From: Trileptium ribeirensis
Lineage: Eukaryota > Nematoda > Enoplea > Enoplida > Thoracostomopsidae
Length of the DNA: 64,000 nt
Reading direction: 5' to 3'
Assembly: GCA_030248225.1 (NCBI GenBank)
Contig: JASANE010018609.1
Location: forward strand, 46,403-110,402
This document shows, in pieces, positions 1 through 8,237 of the stretch (position 1 is its first letter; every line of letters begins with the position of its first letter). The notes under the pieces are model-generated. The model worked only from the letters and a program-made list of their open reading frames with translations. It ran no database searches and was not told the DNA's origin. A program made the translations under genes and the position numbers.

Positions 1-1090
1 TGGAAAGTACGAGTGGGCTGTATTATTAGCTAGTAACTCGCAGCGAGAAGAAAGGAGGTGAAATTTATTAGTCTAGCGAAGTGGGAAGTACGAGTGGGCT
101 GTATTATTAGCTAGTAACTCGCAGCGAGAAGAAACGAGGTGAAATTTATTAGTCTAGCGAAGTGGGAAGTACGAGTGGGCTGCATTATTAGCTAGTAACT
201 CGCAGCGAGAAGAAAAGAGGTGAAATTTATTAGTCTAGCGAAGTGGGAAGTACGAGTGGGCTGCATTATTAGCTAGTAACTCGCAGCGAGAAGAAACGAG
301 GTGAAATTTATTAGTCTAGCGAAGTGGGAAGTACGAGTGGGCTGTATTATTATCTAGTAACTCGCAGCGAGAAGAAACGAGGTGAAATTTATTAGTCTAG
401 CGAAGTGGGAAGTACGAGTGGGCTGTATTATTATCTAGTAACTCGCAGCGAGAAGAAACGAGGTGAAATTTATTAGTCTAGCGAAGTGGGAAGTACGAGT
501 GGGCTGTATTATTAGCTAGTAACTCGCAGCGAGAAGAAACGAGGTGAAATTTATTAGTCTAGCGAAGTAAAAAAAACAAAAAAAAAAACGGGAAGTACGA
601 GTGGGCTGTATTATTATATAGTAACTCGCAGCGAGAAGAAACGAGGTGAAATTTATTAGTCTAGCGAAGTGGGAAGTAGGAGTGGGCTGTATTATTATCT
701 AGTAACTCGCAGCGAGAAAAAAACGATGCAATTTATTAGTCTAGCGAAGTGGGAATACGAGTGGGCTACATTATTACTAGTAACTCGCAGCGAGAAGAAA
801 AGAGGTGAAATTTATTAGTCTAGCGAAGCGGAAAGTACGAGTGGGCTGTATTATTATCTAGTGACTCGCAGCGAGAAGAAACGAGGTGAAATTTATTAGT
901 CTAGCGAAGTGGGAAGTACGAGTGGGCTGTATTATTATCTAGTGACTCGCAGCGAGAAGAAACGAGGTGAATTTTATTAGTCTAGCGAAGTGGGAAGTAC
1001 GAGTGGGTTGTATTATTATCTAGTAACTCGCAGCGAGAAGAAACAGCAGGTGAGACAATTTAAAAAATTAGTATAGCGAACTGGGGAAGT
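1..1090. repeat. 81-bp tandem repeat (satellite), about 13 copies
   Basis: Units of 81 bp follow head to tail from the first base (phase points at 2, 83, 164). Each holds the short palindrome CTCGCAGCGAG and ends in TCTAGCGAAGT. Most copies differ by one to three bases. The units after about 570 are more diverged, with indels, and an A-rich insert of about 20 bp interrupts the array at 568-590. The array is cut by the window start, so its full length is unknown. No coding potential was seen. Confidence 0.95.
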
Positions 1091-1125
1091 ACGAGTGGGC
1101 CCGCATTATCAGCTAGAAACCAGAA

Positions 1126-1157
1126 AACAAAAAAAAAAAAAAAAAAAAAACAAAACA
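1126..1157. repeat. Poly-A low-complexity tract
   Basis: A run of A with rare C separates the decayed end of the 81-bp array from the left LTR. Similar A-rich tracts lie inside the array (568-590) and beyond the right LTR (6590-6660). It could be genuine simple sequence or an assembly or sequencing artefact. Confidence 0.8.
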
Positions 1158-1158
1158 G

Positions 1159-1162
1159 CATA
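1159..1162. other. Target-site duplication, left copy (CATA)
   Basis: The four bases before the left LTR match the four after the right LTR (6553-6556). A 4- to 5-bp duplication is normal for Gypsy integrases. It shows a clean single insertion whose ends were not recombined with another copy. Confidence 0.85.
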
Positions 1163-1445
1163 TGTAATTAGTTTATAATCACTTATCATCAATTGTCAAT
1201 GATTTTACTTTCAATTACCTTCAGTCAGGCTTCTCTTCAATCGGCACGCTGTTGTGGTCGTTGAGTCTTTGGGCGTCGATTGAGGAATCATCTATCGTCA
1301 CGACGTACGGCAGTTGATCTAGTGAACAATGACTGGTAGTCGAGATCACGAACGCCTTATATAGTCTATTGTCTTTGCTAACGTATATAATTTGCATAGG
1401 CAAATTGTTAGCATTAATTTGCATAAGCAAATTATTAGCATTACA
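1163..1445 (-). repeat. 3' LTR of the Gypsy element (283 bp)
   Basis: Begins TGTAAT and ends ATTACA, a perfect 6-bp inverted terminus. It matches the LTR at 6271-6552 except for two substitutions near 1320-1330 and one small indel/substitution near 1425. On the minus strand the U3 end holds two near-identical 27-bp direct repeats, each with an ATGCAAAT octamer, followed by a TATA box. A 69-codon open frame spans the LTR in antisense to nothing known and is not called as a gene. Confidence 0.95.
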
Positions 1446-1457
1446 GAACCCCCATTG
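1446..1457 (-). other. Probable polypurine tract
   Basis: Between the pol stop and the 3' LTR only 14 bases remain, reading AATGGGGGTTC next to the LTR start on the minus strand. A run of five G is the only purine tract in the place where plus-strand priming must start. It is short and interrupted, so the call rests on position. Confidence 0.4.
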
Positions 1458-1459
1458 TT

Positions 1460-4400
1460 TTAAGCGGAGCGCCGACCGAGCACAACAGCCTGAGGTGCAA
1501 AACGAACTTTTTTACTGTTGGTGCAGGTGACGGCTGACCCCAGATGAGGCTTCAAATGCTGAGACGCTATGTCGAAGGCGCGCCGCAGGTCCGATCGCTT
1601 GACCGTTGGATTAGGTTCAAAATGACGAATCGATTGGAACTGGATGAAAGCAAGGCGTCCCGTACCGAAAAATTTTACCGCGAGTGAGTTATGTGGTTGT
1701 TTCAGAGACGATAGTTCCGTTTTTGCTGACGAGGTAACGAGTGCAGGCCACCATGGCCAATTCCGCATTTTCGCCAGAATCACCGTGCCTTCTTTTATCT
1801 GTTCGTCGTGACCGATATTAATGTCGCTCTGCTCACGGAGAGTGTCGCTCGAAGAAGTTGAGGGTGCGGATGATGTGTTTGTGCCATCTTGATCAATTAG
1901 AAAGGCAGGTTTAATGCGGTCGAGGCTTACTCGATCATCACCGTTTTGACATTTGACGACAACGGTTTTATCATCCCGATCTAGTACCTCGTACGGACCG
2001 TGATAACGCGGTTGTAGAGTGTTTTTAATGGAGTCGTCACGTATCCATACGTGTTTGGCGATTTTAATGTTCGTCGGCACGTAACATTGTTTGTTGTGGT
2101 GACGCTCAGGAGCATTAAGACGGCGGATGCCGGAAAATAGTCGTATTTTGAAATCGTGTTCTGACGCTAACTGTTTAGTCGACGTTGGCGTAAAATAATG
2201 GTGTGGCAAATCAATACCGGATCCAAACACCATTTCACATGGAGCAAAACCTTTATCGTTGAGGCTCGTGCGAATTCCAAGCAAAACGAGAGGAAGTGAG
2301 GCTGTCCATGTAGCGGAAGAACAATGAGCACGCAATCCGTTTTTGAGCGTACGATGAAAACGTTCAACAGCGCCGTTGCATGCTGGATGATATGCTGTCG
2401 TTCGACGGCGTTCAATTCCTAGTTGCTCCATGAGGGATGACCATAACGCAGATTCGAACTGCGTGCCGCGATCGGATATCAGAACACGCGGAACGCCGAA
2501 TCTGCTTATCCAACCGGAGATGAGCGCCTCTGCCACTGACTCAGTAGTAATGTCGGAGATGGGAATTGCTTCGGGCCATCTAGTAAATCGATCGATAATG
2601 GTTACCAAGTAACGCTTGTCATTCGAAGACGGCAACGGACCAACAATGTCAATGTGCACCGTGTGGAAACGTCCAGTTGTTGGGATTGTTCCGACTGCAG
2701 CCTTTGTGTGTCGTACCACTTTGCTCCGTTGGCATTCGATACACTCACGGCACCATGTCTTGACGTCACGATTCATGTTTGGCCAAATGTAGCTGTGGGA
2801 GATGCTGCTGAGAGTTGCGCGCGAACCAAGATGGGCGAGGTTGTGCACCGATTTGAAAATGTTGAACCGCATTTCCGTGGGAACGTACGGGCGCAGTTGC
2901 GAAGTGGAAGCATCACAGTAAACCGTCTTGCCGTCGATAACGAAACGCTTGATTGGCAAATTGGTTGCTTGTATAAACCGTATGAGGGTAGAATCAGCGG
3001 CTTGAGCATCAGCCAGTTGACTGTCGAACGCAATTGAAATAGTGCACACAGGACGAGAGAGAGCGTCAGCCACGACATTGTCGGCGCCTGCAACGTGCTC
3101 GATGTTGCAACCGAACTCTGAGATGAAGGACAACCATCGAGACTGCTGTGCGGAAGGATTCGCCATCGAGAGAGCGTTCACGAGTGGCTTGTGGTCGGTG
3201 CGCACGGTGAAATCGGAGCCGAGAAGCCACGGGAAGTGCTTTAGGGCTTTGTAGATTGCCAGAAGCTCCCGGTCGAATGCGGATTTGCGGGATTCCAGCG
3301 GTGTTAGCTTCTCCGAGTAAAATGCTAACGGCTCTGCGTTGCCATCGACCACTTGGTTGAGGACAGCGCCCACGGCGGCGCCGGACGCATCAGTAACCAG
3401 TTGAAGTCGACCTGCGGGGTTGGGGAACGAGAGCTTCACCGCGGCAGCAACGGCCGATTTGAGTGCTTCGAATGCCTGGCGGCTGTCGTCCGACCAGGTT
3501 AAACTAAAGTTGCCTTTACCAGCTTTACCCCGTATCAGGTCGGTGAGAGGAGCGGCGATCCTTGAAAATCCCGGAATGAATCGGTGGTAGAAGCCGGCCA
3601 TGCCCAGGAAACCGCGCAGGAGCTTCGTTGTTTCCGGGCACGGATAGTCGAGGATGACCTTGACCTTGGACGGTATAGGCCGGACGCCGTTTGTATCGAC
3701 CTCTACCCCGACGAAGTTGACTTTGGGGCTGAACAAAACGCACTTGTCCGGGCGAAGGCGGAGACCGTGGTTGTTGAGGCGGGTGAGGAGCGTTTTGAGG
3801 TGCTGCAGATGCTCGTCGTTTGAGCGGCTGGCCACCAGGATGTCGTCCAGATAGACCTTGACAAACGGTAAATCACCCAGGACCGAGTCCATAAGCCGCT
3901 GGAAGGTTTGAGCGGCGTTGCGAAAACCGAAAAACATCCGCCTGAACAGGAACAGGCCGAACGGAGTTGTGACGGCCGTCTTAGGTTGGTCCTGAACCGC
4001 CACAGGAATCTGCGTATAGGCGCAGACGAGGTCCAGCTTCGAGAAGACAGTCGCCCCGTGAAAATCGCCGGAGAGGTCCGTGAGGTTTGGCATCGGATAA
4101 CGATCGGGAACCGTTTGACGATTGAGCTTTCGGTAGTCACCAGTCGGGCGGTAGGGAGTTTTGGGATCCGCCTTTGGGGCCATGTGTAAAGGTGACGCGT
4201 AAGGGGATTCACCACGATAAACGATGCCTTGCTGCTCCCACTCGGAGAAAACCCGCTTTGCGATCGCCAGCTTTTGTCCATCAAGGCGACGTGGGCGGTC
4301 GAAGCACGGCGGTCCCGTGGTAACGATGTGGTGTTCGATGCCGTGGAGAGCCGGCGAGAAGGCATCGATCGGCTCGAAGATGCTCGGGAATCCGCGGAGG

Positions 4401-4930
4401 AGCTGCTTGATCCTGGTTGTCTCAGCAGGTATGTCGACTCGAACGCCCGATGGTATCGATTCGGGCTTCGTGGTTGTCGCGCAACAGGCCGCAGGAGGCT
4501 TTGCGGTTGCTGCCGGGACCAGGCGGTTGTTGACGCAGTCGACCGCGAACCCGTAGTGCCGGAGGAAATCCTGGCCGAGGATCGGATGGGCGACGTTTGC
4601 GACGTAGAAAGTCCAGCTGAATTGCTGATCAAAGCCCGCAAGCCGGAAAGTTAAGTTGCACGTACCTTTGATCTCGACCGGCGTACCGTTGACTGCGGTG
4701 GCGTCGACCGGGTGTTTGTGGAAGGTAGTGGTGTTCGGCGCTTGTAAGGGGTGCAGGAACGAAAGCGAACTCCCGCTATCGGCAATGAAGCGCCCGACCG
4801 AAGTTGCATCGATGAACACAGCGTTGACAGCCCCACCGCTTGCTGGCACGGCGGTGGGGGCTACTCGTTTCCCGGACCGCTGGCGGGGCCGGACTCCGCG
4901 TTGAATGTGCAGAATTGGGGCCCTTGACAT
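1460..4930 (-). CDS. pol: Pol polyprotein: protease, RT, RNase H, integrase, PWWP
   Basis: An uninterrupted 1156-codon frame, expressed most likely as Gag-Pol by -1 frameshifting near pol codon 21; the ATG at 4930 is inside the overlap and probably unused. Protease: active site A-D51-S-G-S-S and the PILGQDFL element (116-123). Reverse transcriptase (about 205-465): D300 and YLDD 360-363. RNase H (about 508-625): D514, E555, D579, D622. Integrase: zinc finger H696/H700/C730/C733, catalytic D761, D820, E856 with 35 residues between the last two, and a GPY motif at 978-980. After a Ser/Thr-rich linker (1018-1030), residues 1047-1105 form a PWWP domain. All catalytic residues are present. Order and motifs are those of Ty3/Gypsy; the PWWP replaces the chromodomain of chromoviruses. 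Confidence 0.96.
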   Translation of the reverse strand: MSRAPILHIQRGVRPRQRSGKRVAPTAVPASGGAVNAVFIDATSVGRFIADSGSSLSFLHPLQAPNTTTFHKHPVDATAVNGTPVEIKGTCNLTFRLAGFDQQFSWTFYVANVAHPILGQDFLRHYGFAVDCVNNRLVPAATAKPPAACCATTTKPESIPSGVRVDIPAETTRIKQLLRGFPSIFEPIDAFSPALHGIEHHIVTTGPPCFDRPRRLDGQKLAIAKRVFSEWEQQGIVYRGESPYASPLHMAPKADPKTPYRPTGDYRKLNRQTVPDRYPMPNLTDLSGDFHGATVFSKLDLVCAYTQIPVAVQDQPKTAVTTPFGLFLFRRMFFGFRNAAQTFQRLMDSVLGDLPFVKVYLDDILVASRSNDEHLQHLKTLLTRLNNHGLRLRPDKCVLFSPKVNFVGVEVDTNGVRPIPSKVKVILDYPCPETTKLLRGFLGMAGFYHRFIPGFSRIAAPLTDLIRGKAGKGNFSLTWSDDSRQAFEALKSAVAAAVKLSFPNPAGRLQLVTDASGAAVGAVLNQVVDGNAEPLAFYSEKLTPLESRKSAFDRELLAIYKALKHFPWLLGSDFTVRTDHKPLVNALSMANPSAQQSRWLSFISEFGCNIEHVAGADNVVADALSRPVCTISIAFDSQLADAQAADSTLIRFIQATNLPIKRFVIDGKTVYCDASTSQLRPYVPTEMRFNIFKSVHNLAHLGSRATLSSISHSYIWPNMNRDVKTWCRECIECQRSKVVRHTKAAVGTIPTTGRFHTVHIDIVGPLPSSNDKRYLVTIIDRFTRWPEAIPISDITTESVAEALISGWISRFGVPRVLISDRGTQFESALWSSLMEQLGIERRRTTAYHPACNGAVERFHRTLKNGLRAHCSSATWTASLPLVLLGIRTSLNDKGFAPCEMVFGSGIDLPHHYFTPTSTKQLASEHDFKIRLFSGIRRLNAPERHHNKQCYVPTNIKIAKHVWIRDDSIKNTLQPRYHGPYEVLDRDDKTVVVKCQNGDDRVSLDRIKPAFLIDQDGTNTSSAPSTSSSDTLREQSDINIGHDEQIKEGTVILAKMRNWPWWPALVTSSAKTELSSLKQPHNSLAVKFFGTGRLAFIQFQSIRHFEPNPTVKRSDLRRAFDIASQHLKPHLGSAVTCTNSKKVRFAPQAVVLGRRSA
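1616..1792 (-). other. PWWP domain at the integrase C-terminus
   Basis: Pol residues 1047-1105. The region opens with a G-x-V-x-x-A-K-M strand, then P1059-W-W-P1062 (1745-1756), then the second signature V-K-F-F-G-T (1085-1090) followed by AF. PWWP domains are Tudor-family readers of DNA plus methylated lysine, mostly H3K36me2/3. The three cage positions known from LEDGF (Met, Trp, Phe) correspond to M1055, W1061 and F1087, all retained. A short helix-prone tail follows, as in other PWWP proteins. Confidence 0.85.
4831..4873 (-). promoter_or_regulatory. gag-pol -1 ribosomal frameshift signal
   Basis: In the gag frame the minus strand reads ccG GGA AAC gag tag, so 4867-4873 is a G GGA AAC slippery heptamer of the X XXY YYZ type. 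After a 7-nt spacer (4866-4860), arms 4859-4851 and 4839-4831 form a perfect 9-bp stem (CCCCACCGC with GCGGTGGGG) around an 11-nt loop. Pol lies in the frame reached by slipping back one base. A loop CAGC could pair with a GCTG just downstream as a short pseudoknot; this is speculative. Confidence 0.9.
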
Positions 4931-6300
4931 CGTTGTGCATTGGCCCCGAACTTCTCATGATACCAGCACACCCCCGGCGTTCGTTGACGTGATTGAGACC
5001 GTGGCCGGCGTCGTTGATCACCGTGGCGGCCACCGCGATAGTTGTTGTTCGCTCGTTCTGGCGACCTCCGATTGCTTGAGCCGCTGCGGTAGGACAGCCT
5101 GCGGACAGCTGCTGCCAGGTCGCTGATTTGCTGCTGGATCGAGGCCTGCCAGGGATCTGTCGTCGTCGGTGTTGAGCCTGAACGAGGAGCTCGATTGACC
5201 TGGCTGACCAACGCCGGATCGGCCATCTCCATCATGGTGTCGGCGATGCGAGCCAACTGCTCGAGGGAGACGTTGTCCATTGAAACCAGCGTCAGCCGGA
5301 TTTGCTCGGGGAGGATCTCGAGGAAGCGCAGGCGGACGAGATCCTGACTATTCGGAGCCAGCTCGAGGAGTTCGCGGAGGGCGCTCGATGGTTTGCGTCC
5401 CTTGAGGTCCTTCTCGGCGAGGAGCTTGCGGAGCCGCCGGTTGTCGCTGTCGGCGTAGTAGTTGATCAGCGTCCGCTTGAGTTCGCCATAGCCCGCGTTG
5501 AGGTCGACCCCCGACTCGTGGACGAGCGCGTTGTCGATCACCCGAAGGACGTTTCGCTTCTTGAGGTCGTCGTCGATTGAACCGAGGATTTGTTCGACCT
5601 GGTTGAACCACGACTGCGGTGTCTTCGGGTTGAACTGCGGCAACTGATAGAATTGACCTGCGGTAGCGCTCGGCTGTGGTCGTTCGATTTGACTTGGTCC
5701 AGCGTTGTTTTGAAACTGAACTATGGCCAGCTGACTGTGTGCCAATTGCAGGACATCAGGCCCGAATGGAGTGAGCTCCGTGATCATCTCGTCCCGCGTC
5801 GGTGGCATAACGAACGCCTTGTCACTTGCCTTGAGGAGTTGTAGCATCCCGGCCAGCGTGTCCTTGGTTTGTTGCGACAGATTGACCGGCCCTGGATTAC
5901 GCTCGACGCCGCCGATGACCAGCAGGACCCGTAGGCAGGTTGCCTGTCGTCGACCGAGACCTTGACCCGAGCAACCAGGGAGATGAAAACCGATGAAACT
6001 GAGGAACCCCGGATTGACTGTACCTGTGACCAGCATTCTCGACCGTCGCCACTTGCTTTGACCGGAGCCCTTGAATCGACCATTTGATCCGGAAACAACA
6101 GCGACCGTTGACCAGGGGGCTTCGACTTGAGGAACCTCGGGTACCGCGACCGTGTCCAGGACCGTCGAGGTCCGGACCATAGGAGACCTGAGAACCGCCA
6201 GTGCCAGCGCGAAAAGGACCGGCAGGACCCGAAAGAGGGAAGGCCGGCGTGCCCGCGTCGGGTTCACCATTGTAATTAGTTTATAATCACTTATCATCAA
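4861..6300 (-). CDS. gag: Gag polyprotein with 2A-like leader
   Basis: A 479-codon frame encoding the structural protein that packages element RNA into cytoplasmic particles. Residues 21-37 are hydrophobic, like a signal or membrane segment. Residues 122-138 end in GGVERNPGP, a 2A-like motif predicted to separate a leader of about 137 residues from Gag proper at G137/P138. Residues 222-365 are helical with the [14 protein letters not shown] signature seen in Gypsy Gag of many invertebrates. A basic R-rich stretch (401-440) precedes a zinc knuckle-like C445-x2-H448-x9-C458-x5-C464. The first ATG (6300) and the next (6297) lie in the LTR; another ATG (6270) lies at the LTR/PBS border, and which is used depends on the transcript. 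The frame ends just after a -1 frameshift site leading into pol. Confidence 0.93.
   Translation of the reverse strand: MMISDYKLITMVNPTRARRPSLFRVLPVLFALALAVLRSPMVRTSTVLDTVAVPEVPQVEAPWSTVAVVSGSNGRFKGSGQSKWRRSRMLVTGTVNPGFLSFIGFHLPGCSGQGLGRRQATCLRVLLVIGGVERNPGPVNLSQQTKDTLAGMLQLLKASDKAFVMPPTRDEMITELTPFGPDVLQLAHSQLAIVQFQNNAGPSQIERPQPSATAGQFYQLPQFNPKTPQSWFNQVEQILGSIDDDLKKRNVLRVIDNALVHESGVDLNAGYGELKRTLINYYADSDNRRLRKLLAEKDLKGRKPSSALRELLELAPNSQDLVRLRFLEILPEQIRLTLVSMDNVSLEQLARIADTMMEMADPALVSQVNRAPRSGSTPTTTDPWQASIQQQISDLAAAVRRLSYRSGSSNRRSPERANNNYRGGRHGDQRRRPRSQSRQRTPGVCWYHEKFGANAQRCQGPQFCTFNAESGPASGPGNE
5887..5937 (-). other. 2A-like ribosome-skipping motif in the Gag leader
   Basis: Gag residues 122-138: a hydrophobic run (LRVLLVIG) followed by GVERNPGP. 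The 2A consensus is D-V/I-E-x-N-P-G-P; here every position fits except the Asp, which is Gly. During translation of 2A the G-P bond is not formed and two proteins emerge from one frame. Because the Asp is replaced, efficiency is uncertain. Confidence 0.65.
6253..6269 (-). other. Primer-binding site, tRNA-Trp type
   Basis: One base after the 5' LTR the minus strand reads TGGTGAACCCGACGCGG. A PBS should start with TGG, pairing with the tRNA CCA end. The sequence agrees with the complement of the 3' end of animal tRNA-Trp at all but two of the positions compared. The start codon at 6270-6268 overlaps its first two bases. A different tRNA of the host with a closer match cannot be excluded. Confidence 0.7.
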
Positions 6301-6462
6301 TTGTCAATGATTTTACTTTCAATTACCTTCAGTCAGGCTTCTCTTCAATCGGCACGCTGTTGTGGTCGTTGAGTCTTTGGGCGTCGATTGAGGAATCATC
6401 TATCGTCACGACGTACGGCAGTTGATCAAGTGAATAATGACTGGTAGTCGAGATCACGAACG

Positions 6463-6472
6463 CCTTATATAG
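6463..6472 (-). promoter_or_regulatory. LTR TATA box
   Basis: CTATATAAGG on the minus strand, in the middle of the 5' LTR, with the same sequence in the 3' LTR. It lies downstream of the octamer repeats as expected for a U3 promoter. Transcription would start about 25-30 bp further on. Confidence 0.65.
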
Positions 6473-6497
6473 TCTATTGTCTTTGCTAACGTATATA

Positions 6498-6532
6498 ATT
6501 TGCATAGGCAAATTGTTAGCATTAATTTGCAT
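6498..6532 (-). promoter_or_regulatory. Paired octamer motifs in U3
   Basis: ATTTGCAT (octamer ATGCAAAT on the minus strand) occurs at 6498-6505 and 6525-6532, and at 1390-1397 and 1417-1424 in the other LTR. Each sits in a 27-bp direct repeat; the first also forms the dyad AATTTGC/GCAAATT. The octamer is the known target of POU/Oct transcription factors. Its role as an enhancer here is inference. Confidence 0.5.
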
Positions 6533-6552
6533 ATCAAATTATTAGCATTACA

Positions 6553-6556
6553 CATA
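6553..6556. other. Target-site duplication, right copy (CATA)
   Basis: Matches 1159-1162 exactly and directly follows the terminal CA of the right LTR. Confidence 0.85.
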
Positions 6557-6589
6557 TTATCCAGGAGGTGATAAGTTATAACATTTTAT

Positions 6590-6660
6590 TTAAAAAAAAA
6601 AAACAAATAACAAAAAACCGACAAAAAAACCCTCACCAAAAAAACCCCCAAAACGAGGCG
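6590..6660. repeat. A-rich low-complexity segment
   Basis: Runs of A broken by short C and G runs just right of the Gypsy element. The translated 66-codon frame across it is a low-complexity F/G string and is not a gene. The texture differs from its surroundings and resembles low-quality homopolymer sequence. Confidence 0.6.
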
Positions 6661-8237
6661 GGCGGGGAGCAACCATGACAAAATTCTTTTTTTGGTTGTT
6701 CCCACTGCAGCCCCAGTCGAAGAATATCAAAATCAGCGGGATCCCTTCATGGACTAGCAAGTCACACTTAGAGATAAGCATTCGTTTCACATCGAAGAGA
6801 ATCAGCCAGTTCCGGCCCTAATGGCATATAAAATTATTTAATAGGAATTTTTGAAAATTTTAGGTCCCATAAGCTCAAGATCGATAAAAATGTCACAAAT
6901 ATGACCCTAATGCATATTTCCTACACCGATACGAAGTCCTGAAGTGAACTAGAATTAAAATTAGAGGTATATATTTAAAATTGACAATTTTCAAGCTAGT
7001 GGGTCATAACCAAAAAGATCCATGGCAAATGAAATCTTGTTCATAGGCAAGCGGAGACTCAATCTGTAAATATATATAAATCACCAACCAAGATAAGCGA
7101 ACCAAAGAATACCATCATAAATGATTAGGAAAGTTTAAATTCGGTTCACATGCCACAGTTTGTGTCCGGGAACTGATAGAACATGTTCATCAGCGTCGGC
7201 ACAAAATTTTGGCGGGGTGGCACCCACGGATTACGGGCATCGACCCGGCTGATGGATGTGACTGCTGCCAGTTAAAAAAATTTTTTTACATCTATGAATT
7301 AGAGTACACATTTTCACATATATTTTAATATTTATTTAATATATATTGTACGGCTTTTGCAGAACTTGTCATAGGATACCCAAAACAGGCGGCATCGCTT
7401 CTGGTACTAAATAGGACGTCTTACCAGCAAAGGGCGAGCTTTGACCCCAACACTTTACAAACTCCTTTCTCGCAATGACACGACGGATGCATCCATCCGA
7501 CTGTGGGCATATTCCCACATTTATCACGCTCAAATAACCAAGGTCCCTTTACCATGATAGCCCGTATTCTTAAGTGAGAATAGGATAAATTTCCTCGTAG
7601 ATAGGTCATACATATATCACCTGTGGGAAACGGTTACCCTCGTTTAGGAATACGAGCCCATGACGTAAGGTTCGCTCTTACTCATTCGATCAACATATTA
7701 CAGCCATTATGCATGAATCGGAGAAGCAGTGAGGCGTCAGAGCGAAGCAGCAACGACGCGTGATGCTAGCCGGAGTAGGGCAGCGTTCTTAGCACCGTGC
7801 TGCTTCTTGGCTTTTCAAGAACCGGTGCGATGGTTCGCTAAGCTACGTAGATTCTTTCAAACCCACTGAAACGAAAACAAAACGCTATTCTTTTCTAAAT
7901 CAATATTATATCGTTTAATCCAGAGCTCTTAATTCTCGCCTGTACGGCACTACCGTTCACACTCTACCTCGACGTCAAAAATATACAGCTACCGGTGGAC
8001 CTTTGTTGCCTCTCCTGGAGCCTCAAAAATGCATAATAATAAAATAGATTCGAACATAAAAATAACGCACCGCCCTGTAACTTGATCCCACACCGTAAAA
8101 GATAAACAACAATATATACAGCGTATTGGGCGAGGCTTTCCGAGCTGCCGAAAACCCGATTTGCCACCATGCCAGCCACCGACAATCGCCACGACAAAAA
8201 CATAGAGAAGCTCTTAAATAACAATTCAGACTGGTTA
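6661..8237. other. Intergenic, nothing recognised
   Basis: AT-rich DNA with stops in all frames. Short open frames of 60-140 codons (for example 7964-8392 minus, which runs into the following satellite) show no family motifs. No RNA gene or TIR element was recognised. Confidence 0.6.

Larger units (their letters stand above)
1163..6552 (-). mobile_element. Complete Ty3/Gypsy LTR retrotransposon with a PWWP-bearing integrase
   Basis: A 5390-bp element on the minus strand. LTRs at 1163-1445 and 6271-6552 start TGTAAT and end ATTACA, and the 4-bp sequence CATA flanks both sides (1159-1162 and 6553-6556). The inside is almost wholly coding: gag (479 codons), then pol (1156 codons) in the -1 frame, with pol stopping 15 nt before the 3' LTR. 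Domain order PR-RT-RNase H-IN is that of Metaviridae. There is no env frame. The LTRs differ at only about four positions, so the insertion is recent, and both frames are open, so the copy may be competent. Extras not typical of the group are a 2A-like motif in the Gag leader and a PWWP domain after integrase. Confidence 0.97.
6271..6552 (-). repeat. 5' LTR of the Gypsy element (282 bp), promoter LTR
   Basis: This LTR is upstream of gag, so its U3 should drive transcription. Read on the minus strand it shows two octamer-bearing repeats, then CTATATAAGG (6463-6472) as a TATA box, giving an expected start near 6435-6440. A possible polyadenylation hexamer variant AGTAAA lies near the R/U5 side; no AATAAA was seen. 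The gag reading frame runs back into its last 30 bp. Confidence 0.95.

Noticed and set aside
1..1090. CRISPR array
   Set aside because: The repeats are contiguous 81-bp units without unique spacers and the DNA is animal; it is a satellite. The other five arrays were rejected for the same reason.
1221..1430. 69-codon frame in the 3' LTR (and its 67-codon twin at 6329-6532)
   Set aside because: It spans the TATA box and octamer repeats of the LTR and exists in both LTRs only because they are copies. No domain or start context was seen.
3703..4641. 312-codon Ser/Arg-rich frame overlapping pol on the same strand
   Set aside because: It is in another frame of the RT and protease region, which is clearly coding in the pol frame; Ser/Arg-rich shadows are common in GC-rich coding DNA.
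4229..4654. Antisense frames of 80-140 codons across gag and pol
   Set aside because: They are shadows of strongly coding sequence on the other strand with no recognisable motif.
6590..6790. 66-codon frame ending in an F/G-rich string
   Set aside because: It is a translation of an A/C low-complexity tract.
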